A stretch of 22,533 nt of DNA from Dehalococcoidia bacterium (lineage in GTDB: Bacteria > Chloroflexota > Dehalococcoidia > Lucifugimonadales > UBA3495). Each line of letters begins with the position of its first letter. The stretch's first letter is position 1. Position numbers and translations under genes: made by a program. The stretch is taken from the NCBI GenBank assembly GCA_022823105.1, contig JAJDXU010000418.1, forward strand, positions 1-22,533, in the 5' to 3' direction. Positions 14,144-21,904 of the stretch are shown here, one piece after another. The notes under the pieces are model-generated. The model did not search any database, was not told where the DNA came from, and saw only the letters and a list, made by a program, of their open reading frames with translations.

Positions 14144-15055
14144 ATGTCCTGGCGATTCAGCCTCCTCCACCGCTTTGAAGACCCGCCCGGCGGCATCACC
14201 GAAGGCCCCGCCTGGAACGGCGAGGTCGTCGTGTTCACCCACATCCACGCCAGCCGCATCTACGCCTACAACCCCAAATCAGGCGAGTTCTCGGTGTACC
14301 GCGAAAACACCAACCGCACCAACGGCCTGGCCTTCGACGCCGACGGGCGTCTGTTCGGCTGCTGCCAGAACGGCCGCGCCATCGTGCGATTCGACCCCGA
14401 CGGCAGCATGGTCACCGTCGCCGACAACCTGGACGGCGTGCCGCTCAACACTCCCAACGACCTTGCCATCGACGCCCGGGGCCGCATCTGGTTCACCAAC
14501 CCCTGGAACACCGGCAACATCGACCCCCACGAGGTTGAGCAACTGGACCACCGTTCGGTCCTCTGCGCCGTGCCCCAGGCCGACGGGTCCTACCAGACCG
14601 TCCGCTCCACCTATGACACCACCATGCCCAATGGCATCCTCGTCTCCCCAGACGGCAACACCCTCTACGTCGCCGAGAGCAACAGCGACCGCATCGACAT
14701 CGACCGCGAGCTGCGCGCCTACCCCATCAACGCCGACGGCTCCCTGGGTTCCTACAAGACTCTCCACACCTTCGGGCGCGACGCCAACGCCGTTCACCGC
14801 GGCATCGACGGCATGTGCCTGGACGCCGACGGAAACATCATCGCCACCGCCGGCTGGCCCACCGGCGGCCCCGGCCCCATGCTCTACGTCTTCACGCCCA
14901 CCGGCCGCGTCATCGAGACCCATCCCGTAGCGGCCACCCGACCCACCAACGTCTGCTTCGGCGGCCCCGACAACACCGACATCTTCGTGACCTCCACCGA
15001 CGGCCACTTCTTCCACGCCAAAACCGACACCGTCGGCTGGGCCATCTACCCGTAG
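14144..15055 (+). CDS. SMP-30/gluconolactonase/LRE-like family protein
   Basis: The 303-residue protein is a six-bladed propeller of the SMP-30/gluconolactonase family. Its candidate metal ligands are visible: Glu20 in ITEGPAW, Asn105 in TPNDLAID, Asn163 in MPNGILVSPDG and Asp222 in GIDGMCLDADG. The family hydrolyses sugar lactones or other esters with a divalent metal; the exact substrate is not predictable. There is no signal peptide. The frame is open upstream to 13850, but the ATG at 14144 has AAGGAG nine bases upstream and begins the family's typical first strand, so the longer version is rejected. The gene ends before a 10-bp hairpin at 15071-15096, which supports a single-gene transcript or one ending there. 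Confidence 0.9.
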   Translation: MSWRFSLLHRFEDPPGGITEGPAWNGEVVVFTHIHASRIYAYNPKSGEFSVYRENTNRTNGLAFDADGRLFGCCQNGRAIVRFDPDGSMVTVADNLDGVPLNTPNDLAIDARGRIWFTNPWNTGNIDPHEVEQLDHRSVLCAVPQADGSYQTVRSTYDTTMPNGILVSPDGNTLYVAESNSDRIDIDRELRAYPINADGSLGSYKTLHTFGRDANAVHRGIDGMCLDADGNIIATAGWPTGGPGPMLYVFTPTGRVIETHPVAATRPTNVCFGGPDNTDIFVTSTDGHFFHAKTDTVGWAIYP

Positions 15056-15070
15056 GCAAGACTCCGTAGC

Positions 15071-15096
15071 AGCCTCTCCCACATAAGGGAGAGGCT
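15071..15096 (+). terminator. Hairpin terminator candidate after the SMP-30 gene
   Basis: AGCCTCTCCC (15071-15080) pairs perfectly with GGGAGAGGCT (15087-15096) around the loop ACATAA, 15 bases past the stop codon. There is no long T run (ATTGG follows), so it is a weak intrinsic terminator or a 3'-end stabilising hairpin. Confidence 0.5.
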
Positions 15097-15136
15097 ATTG
15101 GCACGGCCGTTTCCAGGCACCACAGGCGGTTCCATC

Positions 15137-15508
15137 ATGCAGCACAGACGGTTGAGCAACTACGGCATCGGGCGCGACCAGCTTCGCCAGGGCGGCGGAC
15201 GCGGCAACGGCAACGACCACTTCGACGAATTGGTGGGCAGCACCGAGTTCTACGTCTACCAGCCCCCCGGCCGGCGGGTGAAGGGGTTTGACAGCCTCAA
15301 GCTCTACGCCGAGGCCGAGGGCTGCGAACTGCTCTACACCGCCGAGGCACCGCCCGAACTGTCGGACCACGAGACCCTGCGCATCACCAATCCGGGAGGG
15401 CCGGGCCGCCACGCCGGACCCATCCCCGACGCCGTCCTCAAGCGTGCCCACTCCTGGGCCCACCGCAACAACTTCCTCCACAGCTTCTTCAAACCCATGT
15501 ATCGGTAG
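15137..15508 (+). CDS. Hypothetical protein, 123 residues
   Basis: The protein is basic at both ends and has no membrane segment. It contains a glycine-rich stretch (GRDQLRQGGGRGNGN), then STEFYVYQPPGRRVKGFDSLKLYAEAEGC, and a C-terminal RAHSWAHRNNFLHSFFKPMYR rich in His and aromatic residues. I do not recognise the family. Its composition, however, is protein-like and the codon use matches neighbouring genes. The frame opens at TTG 15098 inside the hairpin; the ATG at 15137 is the more natural start. It is on the same strand as the SMP-30 gene, 81 bases downstream, but separated by a hairpin, so co-transcription is uncertain. Function unknown. Confidence 0.55.
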   Translation: MQHRRLSNYGIGRDQLRQGGGRGNGNDHFDELVGSTEFYVYQPPGRRVKGFDSLKLYAEAEGCELLYTAEAPPELSDHETLRITNPGGPGRHAGPIPDAVLKRAHSWAHRNNFLHSFFKPMYR

Positions 15509-15565
15509 GGTAGACCGTAATCGATGTAGCGGTGGCGGATGCGTCGCCCCCTGTGGGCACACCGT

Positions 15566-15781
15566 TCACCGATCGGCTCCGCCCGAGCCTTGGTGGCTGG
15601 CGGGCTGAATGTTGGGCTGGCGAAGTAGAAGGGAAAGCAAGGCGCCCAATGAAACCTTAGTCACCCAGTCGAAAGTCTCTCTGGCAGTTTCTGATAAGCC
15701 CAGGTGCGAATCCAAAGCGACGCCGGCTATGCCCAGCAGAAATACCAATAACAAAACGGCGGCCGCGAAATAGTTGTTCAT
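15566..15781 (-). CDS. Small two-helix membrane protein
   Basis: The 71-residue protein has a strong membrane helix at about residues 5-23 and a second at about 38-53 (TKVSLGALLSLLLRQ), with a short polar loop between them and a polar tail. The ATG at 15781 overlaps the stop of the upstream gene as ATGA, which strongly suggests translational coupling. It lies within a longer open frame but begins naturally here. No family is recognised. With the upstream gene it forms a two-gene unit on the minus strand, convergent with the 123-residue gene at 15137-15508. Possible roles include an accessory membrane subunit or a small toxin-like peptide, but nothing in the sequence decides this. Confidence 0.5.
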   Translation of the reverse strand: MNNYFAAAVLLLVFLLGIAGVALDSHLGLSETARETFDWVTKVSLGALLSLLLRQPNIQPASHQGSGGADR

Positions 15782-16095
15782 GCCTTGTGCTCGTCGGCGC
15801 CCGACGTATCTGGCCGGTCTGGCGCTTTGCTTCGGTGGGCTTGGTATTTTTCCCATATCAGCAGGGCAGCCGGCGTGGCCACGAGTGCCAACCCGGATAA
15901 ACCGACTATTGTGCCTGCAATCAGAAGAACCGGTCCTTCGGCTTTCGCGATTACCGCCAGGAACGCCGCCAACACGGACGCGGCGGCCAATCCGAAGAGC
16001 GTTATTGGGCTGGACGGCCGTCCCCGCCAGGCAAAGACAACGGCAGCCAAAGACCCGGCTGCGATGAGGAGAGTTATAATCAATGTGGTTGCCAT
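15778..16095 (-). CDS. Small three-helix membrane protein
   Basis: The 105-residue protein has three hydrophobic stretches, about residues 4-22, 31-50 and 55-80, and a charged C-terminal tail (KYQAHRSKAPDRPDTSGADEHK) likely in the cytoplasm. It overlaps the downstream small membrane gene by four bases (ATGA). No motif or family is recognised. The start at 16095 has no strong ribosome binding site. The unit may be transcribed from the gap 16096-16250, which holds no other gene. It is the first of a coupled pair of unknown membrane proteins. Confidence 0.55.
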   Translation of the reverse strand: MATTLIITLLIAAGSLAAVVFAWRGRPSSPITLFGLAAASVLAAFLAVIAKAEGPVLLIAGTIVGLSGLALVATPAALLIWEKYQAHRSKAPDRPDTSGADEHKA

Positions 16096-16250
16096 GTTGC
16101 CGGATCCAAGACTGGTACAACTGGCTCGTGGTCATTACTGGGGAATAGATGCCCTGCCATTCTATTTAGAAATTATCCATTTGTCATCCCGGGAATGATC
16201 GGCGAGATCGGGAATGGCCTTCACCATATTTAGCGCGCGGGCGGTATAGC

Positions 16251-17612
16251 ATGGCCACCGCACCAACGACGACTGACCTGCCTCCCTCCCAGGCGGAACG
16301 GGCCATCCGCCGCCGCATCGCCCGCCACGGCCCCATCACCTTCGCCGCGTTCATGACGGCCGCCCTCTACGGACCCGGCGGCTATTACACCCGACCCAGC
16401 GCCGCCGCCGACTACTACACCAGCCCGCGAATCCATCCCGCCTTCGGCGCTCTCATGGCCGTCCAGATATTCCACCTCTGGGACCTGCTGGAACGCCCCA
16501 ACCCGTTCCGCGTGCTCGAACCCGGAGGAGGCGACGGCCTGCTCTGCCGCGACATCCTCACCGCGGCTCGCCACCTACCGGACGGTTTCGCAAACGTCAT
16601 CCGCTACACCATCGTCGACCCGTTCCCTGCGGCCGGCCACGAAACTCCGTTCCCCAACGCCAGCCGCATCGCCGCCGACATCCTTTCCCTGGACCCAGCG
16701 TCGCTCCCGTCTCCCGCCCATTGCGTCCTTTCCAACGAACTGCTAGACGCCCTGCCCGTCCACCGGGTACGCATGGAGGTCGGATGCCTGCGCGAACTCT
16801 ATGTCGCTGTCGAGTCCGACGTAGCCGACGGCTACGAGGGCGCGCTCGTCGAAATTGCCGGCGATCCGTCAACTCCGGCATTGGAAACCCGCCTGTCGGA
16901 TCTCGGCACCACGCTGGCCGAAGGTCAAACCGCCGAGATCTGCCTGCTCCTGTCCGCCAGGGGCGGATGGGCAGGCGCTGCCGCCGCCCTGCTCGATACC
17001 GGTTTCGCCATCACCATCGACTACGGCCGCGCCGCCGCCGACCTCTACGACCCTGTCGCACGCCCCAACGGGACCCTTGTAACCTACCGCAACCACCGCC
17101 AGACCGACGCCCCTCTGCACGACATCGGCCGTCAGGACGTCACCGCCCAGGTTGATTTCTCCTCCGTTCAGCGCGCCGGCGAAGCGGCCGGCCTGAACAC
17201 CGTCGGCAACGTCCCCCAAGGCGTTTTCCTCCAACGCCTGGGCCTCCAGACCATCCGCCGCAACGCAGCGCCGCAACCCGACGCCGGCGGCCCGCCTTTG
17301 GCGGGTTGGCTGACCATCCCCGCCGGTCCCGATGGCCTCCCGGCCGACGCCCTGCCTGATGCTCTCGAACCACAATCCGACGACAACCGCGCCTGGCTCA
17401 CCAACCTAACCCACCTGGCCCAACCCGGCGGCCTCGGAGATTTCCGCGTCCTCCTCCAATCCAGGGGACTCAGGCCCGAACGCGCCGGCGCTGCATTATC
17501 CTGGCTGGACGGCGGACCCGCCGCGCATGGCTACACCCCGTCGGCCCTGGCCGCCATGATTCCCGCAGACTTGCTGGCCCTGGGCCCCGAACGCATCAGG
17601 CTCACCCAATAG
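16251..17612 (+). CDS. MidA/NDUFAF7-type SAM-dependent methyltransferase
   Basis: The 453-residue protein carries the MidA/DUF185 signatures. ITFAAFMTAALYGPGGYYTR (residues 29-48) is the characteristic N-terminal block, followed by DYYTSPRIHPAFG, the SAM-binding loop VLEPGGGDG (motif I, E90-G96), SNELLDALPVHR (S161-R172) and a DYG element. In mitochondria NDUFAF7 dimethylates an arginine of a complex I subunit; bacterial homologues are widespread and their protein substrate is not known for this organism. The C-terminal 100 residues are more variable than the rest. Length is slightly above the usual bacterial size. The ATG at 16251 lies a short distance after GGGCGG. The downstream gene seems to have its own promoter, so this is probably a single gene. 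Confidence 0.88.
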   Translation: MATAPTTTDLPPSQAERAIRRRIARHGPITFAAFMTAALYGPGGYYTRPSAAADYYTSPRIHPAFGALMAVQIFHLWDLLERPNPFRVLEPGGGDGLLCRDILTAARHLPDGFANVIRYTIVDPFPAAGHETPFPNASRIAADILSLDPASLPSPAHCVLSNELLDALPVHRVRMEVGCLRELYVAVESDVADGYEGALVEIAGDPSTPALETRLSDLGTTLAEGQTAEICLLLSARGGWAGAAAALLDTGFAITIDYGRAAADLYDPVARPNGTLVTYRNHRQTDAPLHDIGRQDVTAQVDFSSVQRAGEAAGLNTVGNVPQGVFLQRLGLQTIRRNAAPQPDAGGPPLAGWLTIPAGPDGLPADALPDALEPQSDDNRAWLTNLTHLAQPGGLGDFRVLLQSRGLRPERAGAALSWLDGGPAAHGYTPSALAAMIPADLLALGPERIRLTQ

Positions 17613-17617
17613 CCCGG

Positions 17618-17626
17618 TGCTATAAT
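17618..17626 (+). promoter_or_regulatory. Extended -10 promoter of the coiled-coil gene
   Basis: TGCTATAAT (17618-17626) is a perfect -10 box with the TGn extension; no good -35 box is seen at the usual distance. Transcription would start near 17633, leaving a leader of about 16 bases before the ATG at 17649, which has no clear ribosome binding site. Confidence 0.45.
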
Positions 17627-17648
17627 CTCGCGTAGCGTCGTAATTGGC

Positions 17649-18293
17649 ATGAGAGTTTTGCTGATTGTTTCGGTCTTTGTGTACGTGGTTCTCTCCCTCG
17701 GCGGTGCAACTGCCGCGCTGATTTTTACCATACGGATTTACTCGCTGTCTGGAAGAGAACTGCCGGAAATTCTGTCTGCTGCGATAGTGAACACGGCGGC
17801 GATTTTCGCCGCCACCAGCTTCATCGGAGTGTTGGACATGTTTATGACACTGTGGACGCTGCTCAAAAGCAAAGACTGGGAGGAGGAGGCGCGCCAGGAA
17901 CGCGAAAAAGAGCGCCAGGCCCGCGAGAAAGAACGCGTGGAAAACCGCCAACTCCGCGAGGCCGAATTGCAAGCCCGCGAGAAAGAACTGGAAGTCAACC
18001 GACAAGCGCGCGCAGCAGAGCAGCAAGCCCGCGAGAAAGAGCTGGAAGTCAACCGACAACTCCGCGAAGCCGAACTGCAAGCTCGCATCCAGTCTATGGA
18101 ATCCGAGCGCCTGGCTCGCGAACAGTCTTTGCAGGAAAACCGCGCCTTCCAACGGCACATTCTTGACCAACTCGCCGCCGACCGACAAGCGCAGGCCGAG
18201 ATGACGACCCGCGTCCTCGACCTGTTGGAGCAGATGAGCCACCGTCTCAACGGGGATGCCGGTAACGGCGCCAGCCCGGGCCGCCAGGAATAG
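17649..18293 (+). CDS. Membrane-anchored coiled-coil protein with internal repeats
   Basis: The 214-residue protein begins with two hydrophobic segments (about residues 3-30 and 40-70), followed by a long highly charged coiled coil (about residues 76-200) rich in E, R, K and Q. The coil contains a near-perfect 18-residue repeat, QAREKELEVNRQLREAEL, which matches a 54-base repeat in the DNA (17917-18078). The N-terminus with two helices anchors the coil to the membrane, and the coil faces the cytoplasm or the outside. No enzyme motif is seen and no family is recognised. It ends four bases before the CaiB/BaiF gene, which starts in another frame, so coupling is possible. It may act as a structural or tethering protein. 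Confidence 0.7.
   Translation: MRVLLIVSVFVYVVLSLGGATAALIFTIRIYSLSGRELPEILSAAIVNTAAIFAATSFIGVLDMFMTLWTLLKSKDWEEEARQEREKERQAREKERVENRQLREAELQAREKELEVNRQARAAEQQAREKELEVNRQLREAELQARIQSMESERLAREQSLQENRAFQRHILDQLAADRQAQAEMTTRVLDLLEQMSHRLNGDAGNGASPGRQE
17917..18078 (+). repeat. Three tandem 54-bp repeats within the coiled-coil gene
   Basis: Units start at 17917, 17971 and 18025, each beginning A(A/G)GCCCGCGAGAAAGA, and a fourth diverged partial unit starts at 18079. The period keeps the reading frame and encodes 18 residues, so unit number can change without breaking the gene. Confidence 0.75.
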
Positions 18294-18297
18294 CCTC

Positions 18298-19578
18298 ATG
18301 CCCGGCCCGCTGCACGGCATCAACGTCGTCGAGTTCTCCACCATGATCGCCACCCCCACGGCGGGGATGCTGCTGGCCGACATGGGCGCCAGCGTCATCA
18401 AGGTCGAGCCGCCCTGGGGCGATCTGTGGCGCTACGCCCAGGCGGTCCTGCCCACCGACGGCCGCCCGTTCATGGCCTACAACCGCGGCAAGCGTTCCAT
18501 GACCCTCGACCTCACCAAGCCAGAATCAGCCGACATCGTCCGTCGCCTGACCCAGCAGGCCGACGTTGTCCTGGCCAACAACCGACCCGACGTCGCCGGA
18601 CGTCTGGGCATCGACTACGAGACCTTGTCCGCCATCAACCCGTCCATCATCTACTGCGAGGGTTCCGCCTTCGGACACGAAGGGCCCGACTCCCAGCGTC
18701 CCGGCTACGACATCATCATCCAGGCCATGTCCGGCATCGCCACCGCCGAGGGCAAGGTGGTCAATGGCGTCCCCGAGCACATCGTGGCCAGCCCCCTGGT
18801 AGATTCCGCCTGCGGCCTCGCCCAGGCCTGGGCCGTCTGCGGCGCGCTCTTCGCCCGCGAACGCGACGCGGCCGCCGGCGAAAAGGGACGCGGCCAGAAA
18901 CTGGAAGCGTCCCTGCTCGGCACCAGCCTCCTGATGCTCGGCATGCGCTTCGTCCGCATCGATTCCCTCGACCTGGAGCCCCACCGTGAGGTTCGCGAGT
19001 CCGTGGACGCCATGCGCTCGGCCGGCACCCCTTATCCCGACCTGCTCGAGGTCTACCAGGCCCAGCACTTCCAGTCCCCCGGCAACATCTACTACCGCTT
19101 CTTCCAGACCGCCAACGGCATGATCGTCGTCGGCTGCCTCAACGCCGCCCTGCGCCTGAAACTCCTCAATGTCGTCGGACTCCACGACATCCGCTTCGAC
19201 GAGGGCTACGACCAGCGCTCCCAGGAAGCCGCCGACTTCGGCGCTCAACTGATGATCGACGCCGAAGCCATCTTCCGCGCCAAAACCAACGCCGAGTGGC
19301 TCGACCTTCTGGATGCCGCCGGCGTCCCCGCCGGCCCGGTGCGTTTCGTCGAGGAGATGTTCGATCATCCCCAGGTGGAGGCCAACAACTTCGTCGTGGA
19401 CGTGAACCACCGCGACCTCGGAACCGTCCGCATGGCCGGCCCCCTGGTCTCTTTCAGCAAAACCCCACTGGAAGCCGGCGACCTGCCCGCCCTCGGCGAA
19501 CACACCGACGCCGTCCTCACCGACCTCGGCTACCCGCCCGAGACCATCGCCGCCTGGCGCGAATCCCGCATCCTATAA
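18298..19578 (+). CDS. CaiB/BaiF family CoA-transferase (class III)
   Basis: The 426-residue protein has the class III CoA-transferase pattern: GINVVEFSTMIATPTAGMLLADMGASVIKVEPPWGD near the N-terminus, NRGKRSMTLDL (residues 62-72), and SQRPGYDIIIQAMSG containing the catalytic Asp138, which forms the acyl-enzyme anhydride. The C-terminal AGVPAGPVRFVEEMFDHPQV block is typical. Such enzymes move CoA between carboxylic acids; relatives include formyl-CoA, carnitine and succinyl/bile-acid CoA transferases, and the substrate is not readable. The frame opens at 18256, but the ATG at 18298, with AGGA upstream, begins the conserved domain. Large families of such genes are common in SAR202-type Chloroflexota. 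Nothing nearby gives a pathway. Confidence 0.93.
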   Translation: MPGPLHGINVVEFSTMIATPTAGMLLADMGASVIKVEPPWGDLWRYAQAVLPTDGRPFMAYNRGKRSMTLDLTKPESADIVRRLTQQADVVLANNRPDVAGRLGIDYETLSAINPSIIYCEGSAFGHEGPDSQRPGYDIIIQAMSGIATAEGKVVNGVPEHIVASPLVDSACGLAQAWAVCGALFARERDAAAGEKGRGQKLEASLLGTSLLMLGMRFVRIDSLDLEPHREVRESVDAMRSAGTPYPDLLEVYQAQHFQSPGNIYYRFFQTANGMIVVGCLNAALRLKLLNVVGLHDIRFDEGYDQRSQEAADFGAQLMIDAEAIFRAKTNAEWLDLLDAAGVPAGPVRFVEEMFDHPQVEANNFVVDVNHRDLGTVRMAGPLVSFSKTPLEAGDLPALGEHTDAVLTDLGYPPETIAAWRESRIL

Positions 19579-19589
19579 TTCCGTTCTCC

Positions 19590-19883
19590 ATGCGGGAGTA
19601 TCTATGGGACGATGCCAAGAACGAACGACTGCGGCGGGAGCGTGGCATATCCTTCGACGATGTAAAATACCGTTTAGCATCTGGGGATTTGCTGGACGAC
19701 ATACCGAATCCCAACCAAGAGCGATATCCCGGCCAACGCTTGTACATCATTCGGATCAATAATCTTGCCTGGGCAGTTCCATACCGGCAGACTGGACGCT
19801 ACGTATTCTTGTACACCGCATATCCCAGCCAGAAATTCACGCGCATATACCGGGGCCAACTTGGAGGCGACAATGAAAGGTGA
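19590..19883 (+). CDS. BrnT-like (DUF497) putative toxin
   Basis: The 97-residue protein begins with YLWDDAKNERLRRERGISFDDV, matching the start of BrnT/DUF497 proteins (W-D-x-x-K-N, then R-G-I-S-F-x-x-V). It ends in a strand and a short basic segment, FLYTAYPSQKFTRIYRG, where BrnT proteins place the conserved C-terminal arginine/lysine. BrnT proteins are small ribonuclease toxins with a RelE-like fold. A TATAAT at 19574-19579 overlaps the end of the upstream gene, so a leaderless transcript beginning near the ATG is possible. It overlaps the next gene by 11 bases, the normal layout of a toxin and its antitoxin. No canonical BrnA follows. Confidence 0.65.
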   Translation: MREYLWDDAKNERLRRERGISFDDVKYRLASGDLLDDIPNPNQERYPGQRLYIIRINNLAWAVPYRQTGRYVFLYTAYPSQKFTRIYRGQLGGDNER

Positions 19884-20304
19884 CATGGATGAACCGCGAA
19901 CACCGCCTCCCTTGAGCGACGAGGAATTCGATGCTTGGTGGCCGTTCAGCGACGATGATCTGGACGAATACGAGCGGGAAATCGAGAAATCCCTTGAGGG
20001 ATACGAGATTCTCCCGGATCCCAACTGGCAGGAGAACAAGCGGCGTATCGTGGAAATGGCCCGCCGCGCCTTGTCCCAAAAACATCCGGGTCGCATGACT
20101 GACGAACAAAAACGACTGCTGCCCCCCGGTCTGTTGGCCTACTGGCGCGGCGAGGCTACCACGCCCTATGCCGACCGGACTGGCTGGGACGAATTCCGCA
20201 AAATCTTGACCCGCTCGGACGACCTATGGCGATTGGTTCCCATCGATGAAAGCGCTGAAACCGAACAGCAGGAACCTCCGGACGAAGTCGGCTCAACTGG
20301 CTGA
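19873..20304 (+). CDS. Acidic protein next to the BrnT-like gene, putative antitoxin
   Basis: The 143-residue protein is acidic and begins with a cluster of Pro, Ser and Asp, then EEFDAWWPFSDDDLDEYEREIEKS and a basic segment QENKRRIVEMARRALSQKHPG. The ATG at 19873 has GGAGG seven bases upstream and lies within the end of the BrnT-like gene. Its position and charge suggest that it neutralises that toxin, but the sequence has no BrnA-like or other known antitoxin signature, and no clear DNA-binding motif. The C-terminal tail is again acidic. This is an inference from neighbourhood only. Confidence 0.6.
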   Translation: MKGDMDEPRTPPPLSDEEFDAWWPFSDDDLDEYEREIEKSLEGYEILPDPNWQENKRRIVEMARRALSQKHPGRMTDEQKRLLPPGLLAYWRGEATTPYADRTGWDEFRKILTRSDDLWRLVPIDESAETEQQEPPDEVGSTG

Positions 20305-20398
20305 CCCTCCCACCCTCAGCGAACTCCTCCTGAAAAACCCGCAGGACGACGGAGAATTCCGGCCACTCTCCCTCCCCGACCGTCGGCGGGACTACTGA
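20246..20398 (+). CDS. Possible 50-residue protein overlapping the putative antitoxin gene
   Basis: A frame from ATG 20246 to TGA 20398 encodes a basic 50-residue peptide (MKALKPNSRNLRTKSAQLAD, then PTLSELLLKN and FRPLSLPDRRRDY). The second half, after the end of the upstream gene, looks protein-like (a Leu-rich helix and a basic tail), but the first half lies inside the upstream gene in another frame. No ribosome binding site is evident. It may be a small third member of the BrnT unit or a chance frame. Low confidence. Confidence 0.25.
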   Translation: MKALKPNSRNLRTKSAQLADPPTLSELLLKNPQDDGEFRPLSLPDRRRDY

Positions 20399-20560
20399 CC
20401 TTTATGCACTCGTGGCCTGCGCGCTTTGATACGGAACCGCGGCGGCTCGACCCAACGGCTCCCAACCGTAGGGCGTACACATGCGTCGCCTTCGTTCAAC
20501 GGCGCCCGCCCACCCGCAGGGAATTGTCTCCCCCTGCTCAACTACCATGCTACAATATCA

Positions 20561-20589
20561 TTATCATCAATAACGAATATCTCTATACG
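20561..20589 (+). promoter_or_regulatory. Candidate promoter of the glutaredoxin-thioredoxin reductase fusion
   Basis: TTATCA (20561-20566), 17 bases, then TATACG (20584-20589), in an AT-rich stretch within an otherwise GC-rich gap (20399-20612). Start point near 20596, so the ribosome binding site GAGG before ATG 20613 would lie close to the 5' end. Nothing else is seen in the gap. Confidence 0.35.
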
Positions 20590-20612
20590 CTGTCATAAAG
20601 CGAGGTCCTGAT

Positions 20613-21851
20613 ATGGTCCAATTCCCCAACATCACCGTATATGGCGCACTCTGGTGCCCCGACTGCCGCCGATCCAAGCAGTTCCTCGCCGAACACCGCA
20701 TCCCCTACCGGTGGATCGACATCGAGCAGGAACCCGCCGCCCAGGTCACCGTCCGCCAGCTCAACGGCGGCCGCCAGATCATACCGACCATCGTGTTCGA
20801 CGACGGCGGCCCCGTCCTCGCCGAACCCACCAACGCCGAACTCGCCGCCCGCCTGGACATCAACCCCCGCGCCAGCCGTTCCCACTACGACCTCATCATC
20901 GTGGGAGCCGGCCCGGCCGGACTCACCGCCGCAATCTACGCCGCCCGCGAGGGCATGGACACCCTGGTCATCGAGCGCGGCGGCGTTGGCGGACAGGCCG
21001 GCTCCACCGAGCGCATCGACAACTACCCCGGCTTCGCCCAGGGCATCAACGGCGCCGACCTCGCCGACAATATGCGCGAACAGGCCGAGCGCTTCGGCGT
21101 GGAGATCCTCGTTGCCCAGACCGTCTCGTGCATCTACCCCGGGCCCGAGTCCGCCGGTGCCCGCACCGTCACCACCGAGTCCGGCCAGCAGTACCGCGCC
21201 CCGGCCCTCCTGCTCACGCCCGGCACCCGCTACCGCCGCCTCAACGTCCCCGGCGAGGATGACTTCATTGGCGCCGGCGTCCACTTCTGCGCCACCTGCG
21301 ACGGCCCCTTCTACGCCGGAATGCAAACCCTCGTGGTCGGCGGTGGCAACAGCGGCATCGAGGAGGGCCTGTTCCTCACCAAATTCGCTGCCCGCGTCAC
21401 CGTCCTTGAAGCCGGCGACCGACTCCGCGCCAGCCAGGTCCTCCAGGACAAGGCCGCCGCTCACCCGAAGATGGAGGTCCGACTCAACACCACCGTCCGC
21501 GAGTTTCGCGGCAGCGGCAAGCTTGAGTCCGTCCTGGTCGAGGACCTCAATACCGGCCAGCAGGAAGAACTCAATCCGGCCGGCGTCTTCGTATTCATCG
21601 GACTCGACCCCAACACCGCCTTCCTCGCCGACACCGTCGAACTGGACCAGCGGGGTTTTATCATCACCGGATCGGGCCCGAACTCCCTGCCAATGGAGAC
21701 CAATCGCCACGGCATCTTCGCCGCCGGCGACGCCCGGGCCGGCAGCACCAAGCAGGTCGCTGCCGCCGTTGGCGAAGGCGCCGCCGCCCTAATCGGCATC
21801 CGCTCCCACATGGAGGACGAAATCCGCAACCGCGGCTACCCCGGCGACTGA
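20613..21851 (+). CDS. Glutaredoxin-like domain fused to thioredoxin reductase
   Basis: The 412-residue protein is a natural fusion. Residues 1 to about 80 form a glutaredoxin/NrdH-like thioredoxin fold with the CPDC redox motif (C15, C18) and a typical IPTIVFDDG strand with the cis-proline. Residues about 92-412 form a complete thioredoxin reductase: FAD-binding VGAGPAGLTAAIYAAREG, GGVGGQA, the redox pair CATCDG (C226, C229), the NADPH loop VGGGNSGIEEG and the C-terminal GIFAAGDARAG FAD block. Thus NADPH electrons should pass via FAD and CATC to the N-terminal CPDC domain on the same chain. Fusions of this general type occur in a number of bacteria, and the common trxB lacks it. GAGG lies eight bases before the ATG. 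It is expected to be a cytoplasmic disulfide reductase. Confidence 0.93.
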   Translation: MVQFPNITVYGALWCPDCRRSKQFLAEHRIPYRWIDIEQEPAAQVTVRQLNGGRQIIPTIVFDDGGPVLAEPTNAELAARLDINPRASRSHYDLIIVGAGPAGLTAAIYAAREGMDTLVIERGGVGGQAGSTERIDNYPGFAQGINGADLADNMREQAERFGVEILVAQTVSCIYPGPESAGARTVTTESGQQYRAPALLLTPGTRYRRLNVPGEDDFIGAGVHFCATCDGPFYAGMQTLVVGGGNSGIEEGLFLTKFAARVTVLEAGDRLRASQVLQDKAAAHPKMEVRLNTTVREFRGSGKLESVLVEDLNTGQQEELNPAGVFVFIGLDPNTAFLADTVELDQRGFIITGSGPNSLPMETNRHGIFAAGDARAGSTKQVAAAVGEGAAALIGIRSHMEDEIRNRGYPGD

Positions 21852-21904
21852 CCTTACCTGAAATAGCCCCCTCTCCCCGACGCAACCTTCCCAACAACGC
21901 AGAA

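Noticed and set aside
16075..16080. Perfect TATAAT on the plus strand
   Set aside because: It lies inside the coding sequence of the minus-strand membrane protein gene, has no -35 box and is too far from the next plus-strand gene to be convincing.
20583..21710. 375-residue open frame on the minus strand
   Set aside because: It is the antisense of the thioredoxin reductase gene and consists of Gly/Ala/Val/Asp-rich filler without motifs.
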